64,000 nt of DNA from Moringa oleifera (GCA_021397835.1 JAJFZO010000230.1:1730001-1794000); one strand, 5' to 3'. Shown: positions 33,069 to 45,712, numbered from the stretch's first letter. Translations and numbers: made by a program. The notes: generated by a model from the sequence alone, not told the origin.

Positions 33069-36000
33069 TGGCAGAATCGGATATCTTAGCTGTAGTTAAA
33101 GCTCTCCAAACTCAATTAGATAGCCAAACATTATCAGTACATAAAACCTTGCAACAGTATATGGCTACCGTGGATTCACGTTTGGAAGATCTCCATTCGC
33201 AGCTGCCGAGATCTATAAATCCATCATTGAGGGCTTCAAGCAGAGCGCCTCAACTCCAACAAGCAACTGATAGCCCTTCTGGTACCTCTGATTACTCTTT
33301 TTTTTTTGTTCTATGAAAATAGAAGTGTCAAAGTTTGACGAAACCAACCCTCATGGATGGATATTTCGAATCGAAGAATTCTTTGATTTCCACGGGACCG
33401 AAGACTCTCTCCGTCTACGGATTATTGCCTTTCATTTGGAAGGGTGTGCTTGCGCTTGGTACCAATGGATGAAGGCAAATCATCTACTCACTACTTGGAA
33501 AGAGTTTTTGCAGAATCTTAAGCTCAGATTTGGGGCCTCCATGTATGAAGATCATCAAGGTAATCTTTCTAAGCTTTCTCAATGTTCCTCAGTGGCAAAG
33601 TTTCAGTCAGAATTTGAGGATTTAATGAATAAGGTTACGGGTATTTTTGAACAATTATTGATTTCCTTCTTCATTACTGGATTGAAACCTCCTATTCGTC
33701 GTGAGCTGTTAATGTCGAGACCTTCATCATTGATAGAAACGTTTGCCTTAGCTCGTGCTTATGAAGCTCGTATGGTAGAATCCTTACAAGACAATCCTGC
33801 ATGGTCTAACTGGTCATCCAAATGCAAATCCTCCCTCCATCCTTCACTTAAATCTACTATTGCACCGTCCTCCCATTCCATGCTTTATATCTCATCTCCT
33901 TTATTTACCATATCGTCTTCACCAGTTAAACCATCTTCCATGCCACCATTATTACCCACCCCTACTTTACCCGTCCGTCAACTCTCACCTACTAAACTCC
34001 GTGAAAAGAGAGACAAAGGTTTGTGTTATAACTGTGACCAAAAATAGAGTGCATCACATCATTGTCGCAGCAAGTTTTTCTTGTTACTGGGCACAGATGA
34101 TGAGGTTGGTGACACGAAAAAACTTCAATAGCCTGAAAATGAGGCATAGGATGAGGCCTTGGTGATGGATGATATTTCCAGTCTTAATGCCTTATCCGGA
34201 CAAGTTAATCCACGCTCGCTCCGTCTGCTTGGTCAAGTTGGCTCCCATAATTTTCAGGTGTTGATTGATAGTGGCAGCACACACAATTTTATCAAGCCTC
34301 TACTAGAGGAGCAATTGGGTTTGTTAGTGCAATCCACTAATCCTTTTCGGGTTTATATTGGTAATGATGATTTTCTTACTTGCAAATTCTTTTGTCCTCA
34401 AGTGACATTAACTATGCAGGATCATGAGTTTCTGGTTGATTTATATGTTTTACCTATAGAAGGTCTAGATGTAGTTTTGGGTATTCAGTGGCTACAATTG
34501 CTGGGTAAGGTGTCTCATGATTATGCTGCTTTGACTATGGAATTTGTTAAGAATGGTTCCACTGTCTTCCTTAAAGGAAATCACACTCTATCTCCTCGAC
34601 AGATCTCTTTCACTCAATGCAAGCTCTTATCACCGGTGAGGATGTTCACAGCTTCTTTGAATTGCACAACCTTCCCGAAACCAAGAGTCCTTCTCTTCCT
34701 TTAGAAACTAATACCCTGAATTTTCCACCTAAATTACCCCAGGCTATTACTTCCTTATTACATAAGCATGCCTCCTTATTTCTCCCACCACAAAGCCTCC
34801 CTCCCCATCGTGTCTTTGATCATAACATATATTTATTACCCAACTCCACCCCTGCTAACGTACGCCTTACCATTACCCTCATTACCAAAAAACTGAAATG
34901 GAGAAATTGATTCGGGAAATGTATGATCAAGGTATTATCAAACCAAGTCAAAGCTCATTTTCTACTCCGGTTCTTCTTGTTAAGAAGAAAGATGGCTTGT
35001 ATCGATTTTGTGTTGATTATCGAGCATTAAATGCAGTCACCATAAAAAGATGAATTTCTCATTCCTACTATTGATGAATTATTGGATGAGCTTGGGGGTG
35101 CTACAATTTTCACTAAATTAGATCTTCGAGCTAGTTATCATCAAATTCGAGTCCATGATCGAGACATTTATAAAACGGTATTTCGCACACATGACGGCCA
35201 TTTTGAATTTCTCATGATGCCATTTGGTCTTTCAAATGCTCCCTCTACATTTCAGGCCACTATGAACCATTTGTTTGCCCCATACTTACGTAAGTTTATG
35301 ATCGTTTTCTTTGATGATATACTGGTTTATAGTTTTACTAAAATTAATCATTTCTCTCACCTTACTCAAGTATTAGAATGCTTACAATCTAACAAGTTCT
35401 TTGTTAAGCTCTCTAAGTGCCTCTTTTATAAAAGAAATATTGAATATTTGGGGCATATTGTCACTTCGCAAGGAGTGAAGGCTGACTCGCATAAGCTGGA
35501 TGCGATGGTGAATTGGCTTGTGCCAACATCCTAGAGGTAGTTACGTGGTTTTTTAGGGCTTACTGGTTACTACCGTCGGTTTATTCAAGGCTATGCTTCT
35601 ATTGCAGCCCCTTTTACTGATTTATTGTGCAAGGATGGATTCATCTAGTCACCCTTAACTTCGTCTGCTTTTGGCGCTCTTAAACAAGTAATGTTGGCTG
35701 CCCCGGTTCTTCGTTTGCCCAATTTTGACTTAGATTTTGTTATTGAAACCGATGCTTCTAATGTTGGCATTGGGGCTGTGCTCATGTAAGATGGTCACCC
35801 TATTTCATATTTCAGTCGTAAATTGGGTCCCAAACTCCAGGCAGCTTTTACCTACGTCAAAGAACTAAATGCTATCACTGAAGCTATTTGCAAGTGGCGA
35901 TAGTATCTACTGGGTCGATTCTTTATCATTCGTACGGATCATAAAAGTATCAAAGAATTATTACAACAGGTTATACAAAGCCCAGATCAACAAGTTTATA

Positions 36001-37649
36001 TCCGTAAATTGTTGGGTTATCATTTTCGTATTGAGTATAAACCTGGTAAGGCTAATGGTGCTGCTAATGCTTTATCCCATGTGTATGAAGGCTCTAATGT
36101 ATCGCAGCGTGTCGCTACCACCTTTCTTTTAGCTAGTAGACCCATCTCAGATTTTCTGGTTACACTTCGAGAAGAAAATAATCAATTGGCTGACTTGGTT
36201 GCTCTCCATAAGTAGTTGCTGACAGGGTGACTTTCCTCGGCTTATTCTTGTACTGCTGGTCTCTTACTCTTCAAGCAACGTTATTATCTTAGTCCTCATT
36301 CGGCTTTGAAGAGGCCTCTTATGTAGGAATTTCATGCTACACCTTGGGCTGGTCACTATGGAGTTAAACGTACCTTGATCCAGCTTTCTGCCATTTTCTT
36401 TTGGCCTCATATGCTACGAGACGTGGAGCAATTCATTGCTGCATGTTTGGTTTGTCAACAGATCAAGTATTCCACTCAAGCTCCTGTAGGTTTACTCCAG
36501 CCACTATCAATTCCATCAATTGTCTGAATGCAGTCATATTGGATTTTATCACAGTTTCCCTTTGTCCAGAGGGTTCACTGTGATTTTAGTGGTCATCGAT
36601 CGCCTCACCAAATCGGCACACTTTGGAGCCTTACCCACTAATTTTACAGCAACCAAAGTTGTCAAACTATTTACAGACATGATCATTAAACTCCATGGTT
36701 TTCCAAGTTCCATCGTCTCCGATCGGGATCCCATATTTCTTAGTAACTTCTGGAGAAAATTATTTGAACTGACTGGCACCACATTGAAACATAGCACGAC
36801 ATATCACCCTCAAACAGATGGCCAGTAAGAGGTGGTCAACCGAGCTCTTGAACAGTATCTCCAAGCATTTAGTCATGATCGTCCTGCCATATGGTATTCT
36901 TATTTAGGTTGGGTAGAATTTTGTTACAATTCCACTTATCACAGTAGCATCAAAATGACACCATTCGAGGCACTCTACAGTCGTTTACCACCACCTATTC
37001 CACTATATTCCAAGAACTCTACTTCCATTCAAGCACTCGAGGAACTTCTCCAGGATCGTGATGCTCTGTTATGCTCATTAAAAGCTAATCTTCGATAAGC
37101 TCAACATCGAATGGAACAAAAGGCCAATCACCATCGACAGGAACTGGAATTTGCTATTGGTGATAAAGTGTTGGTTCGTTTACAGCCATATCGGCAATTA
37201 TCAGTGACTTATCGTTCTTCCTAGAAACTTGCCAGGCAATATTATGGTCCTTTCTCTATTTTGGAATGCATCATCAGTCACATATCGATTGGATTTACCT
37301 CCTCAATCCAAGATACATCCAGTGTTTTACATCTCCTTGTTGAAGCCATTTCGTGGTATGGACAATGTTAAGACTTACCTGCTTCGACATGACTTAAAAC
37401 ATTATAAACCTTTATCTTTTCCTACTGCTATTTGTGCTTCTCGGCAAGTGTTGAAACAGGGCAACATGGAACAGCAAGTTTTAGTTCAGTGGAATGACAG
37501 CTCCCCGGAGAATGCAACATGGGAGCCACTTGACGACTTTTGCCACAACTACCCTGACTTTTACCTTGAGGACAAGGTGATTTCTCAAGCCAGTGGGAAT
37601 GTTACAACCTCAGTGAGATCAAAAGGAGGCACTCATTCTGCAGAGAAGT
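33069..37649 (+). pseudogene. Gypsy gag-pol polyprotein with chromodomain, degenerate
   Basis: Gag begins at 33069 (MAESDILAVVKALQ, coiled region) and passes a frameshift at a T10 run (33298-33307) into the frame 33313-34047 (gag core, GWIFRIEEFFDFHG, zinc knuckle CYNCDQK then a stop). The protease holds the active-site DSGSTHNFI near 34270. The reverse transcriptase spans 34900-35530 ([23 protein letters not shown]). RNase H is at 35700-36110 ([13 protein letters not shown]), integrase at 36330-37100 (zinc finger H-H-C-C around GHYGVKRT and CLVCQQIK, then DRLTKSAHF and VSDRDPIF), and a chromodomain-like end at 37440-37590 (VLVQWNDSSPENATWEPLDD). At least ten in-frame stops are present, nearly all explained by C-to-T or G-to-A changes in CAG, CAA or TGG codons. 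Confidence 0.92.
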
Positions 37650-37980
37650 GAGAGCAAGCTCAGAAAGGAAGACCCAAACATGCTGTGAAAAAGCCAGTGT
37701 CGATAGTTGACTATATTTGTTAATTGGTTAATAGTTGTTAGGAAGTTAAGAAATAGAGTTTACGTATACGAATTACGGTTGCATGGTTCCTTCCAGAATC
37801 GTGCACGTTATGAACAGTATAAATAGTTTGTTAAATGGGCAGAATGGTATGAAATGAATCCAGAAGTTTCCTCTCTCATTATTCTCCTGTTTTCTTCTTC
37901 CTTTTTCCATTTAGAGTTGACACTCGCTCGAAGAGTGCCGTTTCACACTCTCGTAGTTGTTTAAACGTAAGGGCGTATCA
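37600..37980 (+). repeat. Gypsy 3' LTR (381 bp)
   Basis: It begins TGTTACAACC and ends GGGCGTATCA, followed directly by the GTTTT target duplication. It shares the TATA box with the 5' LTR but has lost symmetry in the upstream inverted repeat and lacks 10-12 bp of the pyrimidine tract. Confidence 0.92.
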
Positions 37981-37985
37981 GTTTT

Positions 37986-38500
37986 CTATTTACAAGCATG
38001 TGGCCTGCCTGCAAAACTAGTTAGAGACTCCAAATTACTATTTTAAGAATCTAAGACCATGAGAAACAATACTCGCAAGTTGCCTATCCAAGCCAGTTGG
38101 ACACCACTTGGTCCAAGAGCTATCAAACTGAACACAGATGTCTCCTTTAGTGTAGTAGCGAGAGACACAGATGGGAAAGTTTTATTTTGTGCACTGTCCT
38201 AAGTCATTGGTGTTTACTCAACCATGTAAGGAGATCTGTTGGCAACTCGACATGGCTTGGAGATGACCATAAGTTTTGCCGATGAATCTCTTAAGTGGAA
38301 AGAGAATTTTTACAAACTATTACAGAAATCAATTTGGATGACAGATCGATTCATGAATGAGGAAATCTTTGTAAGGATGTTGAAGACTTAGCAAGTTAGT
38401 TTTCTCAATTTTACATTAGCCATATTAGTAGCCTATTTGATGATCGATGTAAGGGAATTCCGAGTGTGAAAGCAGTGCACTTTAAGTAATTTTTGTAATC
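37986..38500 (+). pseudogene. LINE ORF2 RNase H-like domain, degenerate
   Basis: LINE sequence resumes after the gypsy target duplication. It reads TWSKSYQTEHR / GPRAIKLNTDVSFS, then DTDGKVLFCALS and LLATRHGLEM, matching the plant L1 RNase H-like domain (RVT_3: K.N.DG....., RD..G......, E..A...GL). Stops are frequent. The A-rich LINE tail follows at about 38536. Confidence 0.7.
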
Positions 38501-38549
38501 CTGACATTTAATGAATCGCATGTTTTGTTTTGATTAAAAAAAGAAAAAT

Positions 38550-38713
38550 AAACGGAAATAGAAACTAATTAATCGTGATAGAGAGACATCCTGGCTCCGT
38601 CCGGGCCGACTTGCGTGGCTCGGGGTTGGAGTAACCCGAGCGACATCGCTGTCTTTGGTAGACACCAAGGCGTTGCCACAGCGAACACAACGCCGAGGAA
38701 AAAGACCAACAGT
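38550..38713 (+). promoter_or_regulatory. Short QTRT2 5' region between LINE tail and start codon
   Basis: Only about 165 bp of non-transposon DNA separate the LINE A-rich tail from the QTRT2 ATG. GC content rises sharply here relative to the upstream DNA, as expected for a 5' UTR or core promoter. No convincing TATA box is seen. The extent of the promoter is inferred. Confidence 0.5.
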
Positions 38714-41700
38714 ATGAAGTTCGCAGTGAAGGCGACGTGGAGGAACGGCAGGGCCAGGGCAGGCGTGCTTCAGCTGGGAAGCTGCTCGACCCCAATCGAG
38801 ACTCCTTCTCTGCTCCTCTCTACACGTAAAGGGTTGCCCCACTTCATCACTCCAGACCTCCTCTCCACTCTTCCGTCCCCTGATTCCCGTCTACTCCAAG
38901 TCAGCCCTCTCCACTTGTGAGTTTTCTGAGCCACCCTTCTCTTCTCTTCTCGTTTCAGTCCTTTGTCGTCTCTCCTTGTAGACTAAGGATATATGAGCGT
39001 GAGTGTCTTTGTTTTTCCCGTCATCTATTATATAGGTTCATAAGATTGTGTCACTTGTAGCTTATTCTGTGAGAGCTTTGTTGGTTAACTTTCTGCTCTA
39101 CCCTCTTAAAAATTTCTTACAAGAATAATGAACGCTTTATTTTGATATCTTTCTTTTGGCTTTTCATTCTCACCTTTATATGCAGCCCATGTGCTCGCAG
39201 AAATGCTTCGGAGGTTTTGATAATATTCTTGCTTGTCTCTAGTTACTAATCAAGAAGTCATGGACTTAATGCTTGGTGTGAGCCTGTGAGATATAAAGAC
39301 ACTTGTGGGTCTTTGAAGATCTTTATGGGATTGGTTTGAGACAAGCAAGGTGGACTGGTGGAGTGAAGCATTGGAACTGATTTGGCTTCTGTGCAATCTT
39401 ATCTTTGTCTGCCTGTCTTATAGTAAATGACAAGAGAAGCAGAGAAAGACACTGACAAGTTAGCTAGTGGAGTGTAGATATAGTTAAGTGCATTACAAAT
39501 GAGAGCTAGAGAACTTTTAGTAGAACTATTGTAAAAATTTTGGTTTTCTCAATAGACATCCTGTTTTTTTTTCCAAAAACTTTGTGAATATCTGTCCAAT
39601 TTCAGGTGACGGGTTGCATTGGAATGAAATAGCTTGAACAATCAAGTATCCTGCTAGGAGCTGAACTAATTCTTGCTTGGAATGATATAAGTACATATGA
39701 AATTTCTGATTAAAAAAGTATCTTGCCTGGAATGAAGGAGGAATTTAATTACACAATTGAGCCTGTGTTCTCCATCTCTTTCTTTCAATATGGAAAATAA
39801 TAATTTTCAACATCATGTTCTCCAATAATTTCTAAAGCAAACTTATTGATCAGATTGAGCTCTTAAGTATATAAGTGAGTAGTCTTCCTTCTTTTTTTCT
39901 TTTTTCAATTGTTTTCTTGGTAGGAATATATATTGATAAAACATTCTCAAAGCTAGAGAAAAGATCCAATGTGTTCATAATTGCTTTTGGCTCGACAAAT
40001 TAGTGTAGCTTTGGGATTATCTTAGTGGCATTGTTCTTTGGACAAAATTGGGAAAAAAAATAAGTAACTTATATGAAAAATTTCAGAGAAAATTGCAAGT
40101 AATAGCTTTGTTATTCAAAAAAGAGAATGAAAAGGAGGGAGAAGAGGTGACTAACCAATATAAAAAATCTTTTGAAATTTTAGGGCAAAATGACTGGATT
40201 TGAATATAAATGATGTCTCCCGCAAATTAGGAAAAAATGAAGTGTATATATGGCATTTATGTTTTCTTGATTATTTTTGTTGGACCTGAATCTTAACCCA
40301 GCAGTGAAGTTGGCATCAGATCCCTGGTATTTCAGAAATTAGAGCTCCATGGGACTAGTATTTCTAGGTTCATTCTGGATTAAATTTACACCAGCACCAT
40401 TGTGTTGGTTCTCATACGTGTTTCATCCCATGATGATCTAAAGAAAACCTGTATCTAGGAGGATTAAAATTGCTGTTTTATGCATTTAATTACAGCAATA
40501 CACCAATTCTTAGCATATACTAATTCTTATTGCGAAATCACCAGTCATCTCACATGTTCAAACACTTAATTCATATTTCTTTCATTATATTATCTTTTCC
40601 TTTTTTTAATCAGATTATTTTATCATTTCAAAACATCTCTATTGCTGTATCGCTTTTTGCTGATGTGATAATTTTATTAAGAATAGGATTAACCCAACTA
40701 GGAATTATGGAAAAGTCACTGTAATACCCAGAGCTCTGAAGCTGATCAAAATCAATGCAAAACAGATGGAATAAAAACTAGAAAATTAGTGGTCAGAGAA
40801 ATCGGGTGAGTGACCATGAAGGATATCATCTGTAGAACTATGTTGGGTGTACTTTTGCCAGCTAGGTTGAGAGGAAGAGTTCAGAAATTAGTTATATGAC
40901 CAACTGTGCTTTATGGGCACAATGTGTTGGTCAATTGGGAAATAACATGTGAAAAGTATGGTTATTGAAATCATGATTATAGGTGGATACTGATGGCACC
41001 AAAAATAGAGAAAAAGAAATTAAAATTAAGGAACAACTTCATTCATGAGAAAAGGGTGGTGATGCAACAAAGGATGACCTGAGTGAAGGGCATCTTATGG
41101 TTGCATTCTTCAATGTAAAATATCCTCTTGTATTTCCCTTTCTTTTCTTCTTTCTCTTGAGGGAAAGAAACTGAAAATGCTAGACGTGTATACAGATGGA
41201 AAGAAGTAAAAAAAAAAGGAATTTTGATTACTGCTGAACCTTGTGATATTTTGATTTCTGCAGCTTGGAAGGCATCTCAACAAAAGCAATAGCAGAAATT
41301 GGAGGACTGCATAAAATGGTTGGTTTGCATGAATATGGATTTGCAGCTGTTGGTAGGGATTCTATTCAATGCCTTCCTGAATCGAAAGGCACTAACAAAG
41401 TTGGAGCATCTTTTGAGACCCCTTGTGGTCGTCGTTTGGTATTTTACCTTGATTGCTTCTTGACTTGACTAAACCACATTTTTGCGGTTCTGTACTAGTT
41501 TGTGAACTTTTAAGTTCAAAACACGGTTGCAGATAAAACCTGCAGAATACATGGAACTAATATCCTCCATGATGCCAAACTTATGGGCTACTTTGGCTGA
41601 TGAAGTGCCTGCATGGGTATCTGATAAGAGGAACAAGGCCTCTGTAGATCGTACTGTGAAATGGCTTGATGAATGCATCGTGTTAAGTCCGGTAAGAGTT

Positions 41701-43277
41701 GTAAATTCTTCTACTTTCTGGCATTAACAATGATTTCGTTGGACTGCTATGACATATCATACTTAACTTCATTAACTTGGTACTCTTGGAACATATGCAG
41801 ATTCCATTATATTCATCATCAAAGCAATATTTTGTCTGACATGTACATTGTTAATACATACTATGATTAACTAAAAATGTCTAGATACATGTTAAGTGCA
41901 CTGTAAAGAAGTATCTCTTCTGCATTCCATTTTTCTGCTGATTTGAGAGTTAGTAAGTAATGACTCTGTCAACTGGCAAGTATGTTATGCATGAGGTTGC
42001 CTTTACAATAATATTTGCTATCTCTCTACATCTAAAGTCTATGGTATGAGCTTACATTAACCAACAACTTATTCAGACAGATGCAGCTGCTTTTGGAGCC
42101 ATAGTTGGAGGTTGTTCTGTAGAAGAACGGCAACGCTCTGCACAGGAGGTGGCCAGGAGGAATGTATCCGGTAGGCATGTAATATGAGACTCTTCTTTAT
42201 GTCACAACCTATCTCTAGCTTATGATGATCTAACTTTCAATCAAGTTTTGTGCCTATAATGTGCCAAGCCACTGCCGCCATTATGTTGAGAATAACAAAA
42301 GTTGTTTAACGACAATGTATCTTACATGTCCTTATCAATTTGATGCTATGAACTTTTTAGAGTTGTAAGGGCATTTTGGTTATTATGCTTTCAGTGTTAA
42401 CAGTGTTTACCCCTTACAATGTTGATAACAGCTGGTGTTAATTGACATGAAAAATAGCTCAAGTAAAATGAAGTGTGCCTAAACTTCAAGGTCTTTTTCT
42501 TTGATGTTTAGCATAAATATCATAAATGGTAAACAATCAAGCAAACCTTTAATTATGGAGCCTTGATGGTTGTTTTGGTATAATTTTAAGAAAAGAGATA
42601 AAGAGGAATTCGAGGATATAGAAATTATCCGTTTGATATCTTACAGCATGAGTTGTAGATAGACATTAAATTGTTTTGTTTTTTCTGCATCCTATCTTTG
42701 ATGTTTTTCTTTCTATGATCCCTTCTGATGGGCTATTTATATGTTAGTAACAATTTTGATTTTGTTTCACAGCAAAAAATAAAAGTTTGGTTTCCATGGT
42801 AACCAAGTTGGAATGTCAGTGCTAATATTGGTTCCTCAGTTACATCTTTCCTCTTTGGAATTTGATACTGATCATGTGGAACATTAACTTCCAACTTTTT
42901 TTATTTTTTATTTTTTTTATGTCCTTGCTTCAATTCTGGTTATCCAAAAATGATGAGAAGATGACTAATGCAGGTTACTGGATTGGAGGGTTTGGACTTG
43001 GCGAAAGCATGGATGAGCGACCTGCTCTTCTTTATGCTGTTACTGTGAGACACTGTTGCTTATTATAAAAGTTTCATTTCCTCCCTTGATTTGGTCAATT
43101 AATTTATCATATGTAAATTTATAGTCAGTCTTTCATATCATAGGTGATGCTTTAACTGTGGGTATAATTGATGATAAAATTTCAGTGATGTTTTGGGCAT
43201 TTTGCTGTGAATGAGCTGAAATGCGAACTTAAAGATGCAGAATAAGCACATGATTATCTTTTCAGATTTTGAGAATG

Positions 43278-43341
<64 letters not shown>

Positions 43342-45712
43342 CAGTTAGTTGGTTGGTTTGTTAATTCTGAACAACCCCCACCCCCCCTCCCCCCCCGGCC
43401 CCCGCTCAAAAAAAAAAAAAAAGATTAAATAACAAATAATTACTTAGCTTTAAGTGAAGTGCAGTTAGACATTCCTAAAACATGAAAAGTAGCCTACAAG
43501 TCAAAAAGTTTGCTATTGTGGTTAAAGTTAATGTATTGTCTTAACCACTTTCAATTGTTTATGCCACAATTTGATTGGCTATTAAAGATAATTGAAATAT
43601 TAGTACAAGCTCAATAAGTATTTTTTTTTTATGTGTTACTGTTATTATTCATGTGAGCTCCTGTCATTACACTGGTCAGTGGCCCCTGATAGTCTTATTG
43701 TTATATGTTTCCTCTTTTCATCTGTTCTTTAATTTAAAGTTGGTGGAGTTAATTGGAAGTAGTTACATGTCAGTCAATAAAGAATGATAAGCTGTTGGTA
43801 CAGCAGTGATAAACCATGATTGCTTTTCAGCCTATTATGATTTTCTAGCTAAAATGTCCCGTGTACTTTCTGCTAGAAATTTTAATGGCCTTTGATTATT
43901 CTTCCTTTGTTTTTAGTGTTTTAACTTTCCTTCCCATATTTATTTTTTTGATTGAAATTTAGCTTATGTCGAGTAAAACCAAGCCCTTTATCTTTGTCAT
44001 TGTGTTTGCACATATTTGATTTTTATGTTGAACTTGAAGACATATTGTAAAGCACAGCCTTTACGAACTTACAGATCATTACAGTAAGGCACAAGCTTCC
44101 TTATCATATGACAAATAACTAATCACTGTAACAAAGCCACCTTGATTTGGTGTTGTACAATCCTTGACTATTCGGCCATGTTTTCGTTCATATTTTGTCC
44201 ATCTATTTCCATACATGGTTTAGCTGCATCAGTAGCAACATATGGTTTCCTTGATGATTTTAATTGGTCCTACTAAACTCAGGATTGCTTGCCAGAGGAA
44301 AGGCCACGCTTAATATGTGGACTTGGACTACCAGGTACGTTATATTGACATTGCTTGCTCTTGTTTCTCTTTGTTTTCTTTTAATATTTATTTTAGGTAT
44401 GAGATTTTATTGGTGCAGTATTTCTTGGGAGCATGTTAACCTTGTAAGATTATTACATGGCTTGAACGCAGAAGTTTCTATGTGGATAGTCTCTCATGCA
44501 TCAAATTGTTCACATGAACTGCTATGCATTCAAATCGAGATGATTTAATTTGCAATACTTTTTATCTTTGATACATTCAGATAATAAATGAATATCTTTC
44601 TTATCCGCAGAGGAAGTCTTGCAGGGTGTTGCTGCAGGCGTGGACCTTTTTGATTCAGTGTATGAAGCCTTAGTCACTATACTTCATTTTTTGACATTCT
44701 CTCACCTTAGATTTAATCAAAGTCCATACATTTTGTTGTATTTTGTAGGTATATATACCACCTTACGATTGGAGGCTTTGCATTAACCTTCGCATTTGAT
44801 GGAAGGGATCTAAACACATCTGATCTGTTGAGTGGTGCACAAGGTGATCAGACAAAGATTAACCTGAGAGCAACAGTATACAGGTACATCTTAGTTTGAA
44901 GCAAGCGGATAACTTGACATACTTGTATCTTTAGCTTTCTAATATGAAGACTCACAAATTTGTTCAATGTCTCATCCTGTCATTCATATTTGTTTTGAGG
45001 TAGATAGGTCTCATATGTTGTAATTTCTTCTTGAATTGCATTTGCTGTGCAATGTTCCTTGATATTTTCTCGTAGTTTATCTACATCTTTTAGAGACTCC
45101 ACAATTACATTTAAACTACTTTGGTACTGATAGTCTGATACCAAACTTTGCTGTTCTAGTGATATGTGTAAAAATGTTGGCTGAGCAGTAATAAATACAC
45201 TTGAGATTGTTGTAATCTTACGTGTATTCTGTTAATTACTCCAATCAAGACTGTATTATTTGAATATAATGTGTAACATGGAAAATTTTGCGGAATTTGA
45301 AGTCATATTTCGCCTTTAAGATTCCAATTCTTTATCTTATTAGATAATTTACTTTGCAGGAAAGATACAACACCGATCATTGGAAGCTGTAGTTGCTACA
45401 CATGCAAGAATCATACTAAAGCATATATCAATCATCTGCTTAATGTTCACGAAATGCTGGCTCAGATTCTGCTAGAAATGTAGTTGTCTTTACTCCGTTG
45501 CAATAGTTTTTGTGTTTTGGCTTTAAGTTGATTCTAGTCAATAAAATTACTAATTTTGGGACTGACCTTGATATTGCAGACACAACACTCATCACTATCT
45601 GGGGTTTTTTCTGTCGATAAGGGATGCAATTAAAGCAGGCAAGTTCGAGCAATTTCATCAGAACTTCATCCAGAGAAGACGTAATCTTGCTGTGGCAGCT
45701 GAATGTGCATGA
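38714..45712 (+). CDS. QTRT2: Queuine tRNA-ribosyltransferase accessory subunit 2
   Basis: Ten exons: 38714-38916, 41264-41438, 41533-41691, 42077-42170, 42974-43044, 44283-44334, 44611-44659, 44749-44883, 45360-45479, 45580-45712. All introns are GT-AG and phase is kept throughout, giving 396 residues, close to the family size of about 400. QTRT2 pairs with QTRT1 to swap guanine-34 for queuine in tRNAs with GUN anticodons. Exon landmarks: MKF start and STRKGLPHF (exon 1); LHEYGF (2); VDRTVKWLDECI (3); AFGAIVGG (4); YWIGGFGLGE (5); RPRLICGLGLP (6-7); GVDLFDSVYIYHLT (7-8); GGFALTFAFD (8); the zinc site CSCYTCKNH plus a downstream His in NHLLNVHEMLA (9); NTHHYLGFF (10). The catalytic subunit's PTR-type loop after the LFD-like motif is replaced by YIYHLT, as expected for the non-catalytic partner. 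The ATG choice rests on the family's MKF/MKL start. Confidence 0.93.
43279..43418. repeat. Stacked simple repeats in QTRT2 intron 5
   Basis: In order: (AT)n of about 24 units (about 43279-43326), a TTAG/TTGG-rich stretch (43327-43361), four C tracts of 5, 7, 8 and 5 (43375-43403), and a run of about 15 A. On the minus strand the C tracts form a G-quadruplex-type pattern. All are intronic, so coding is not affected. Confidence 0.9.

Larger units (their letters stand above)
32647..37980 (+). mobile_element. Ty3/gypsy chromovirus nested in the LINE
   Basis: LTRs at 32647-33039 and 37600-37980 bracket gag, protease, reverse transcriptase, RNase H, integrase and a C-terminal chromodomain-like region. 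A perfect 5-bp target duplication, GTTTT, lies at 32642-32646 and 37981-37985. A primer-binding-site-like TGGTGCTTTCATCG follows the 5' LTR. The two LTRs are closely similar apart from about a dozen substitutions and a 10-12 bp gap, which suggests a younger insertion than the LINE. The chromodomain-like end and gag type suggest a Reina-like chromovirus, but the clade is an inference. Confidence 0.95.
22920..38549 (+). mobile_element. LINE (L1-type) relic split by two LTR retrotransposons
   Basis: Remains of one plant L1 in plus orientation: ORF1 (23076-24440), apurinic-like endonuclease (24455-25293), reverse transcriptase (30047-32020), zinc-binding RVT region (32035-32646), and RNase H (37986-38480). 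An A-rich tail follows at about 38536-38549. Removing 25294-30046 (copia) and 32647-37980 plus one GTTTT copy (gypsy) brings the LINE parts together in the expected order. The 5' end is uncertain (about 22920) and no convincing LINE target duplication was found. All domains carry stops or frameshifts, so it is the oldest layer of the nest. Confidence 0.82.

Noticed and set aside
41469..41678. 69-codon minus-strand frame at QTRT2 exon 3
   Set aside because: It is a shadow of the exon; the plus strand carries the conserved protein with correct splice sites.
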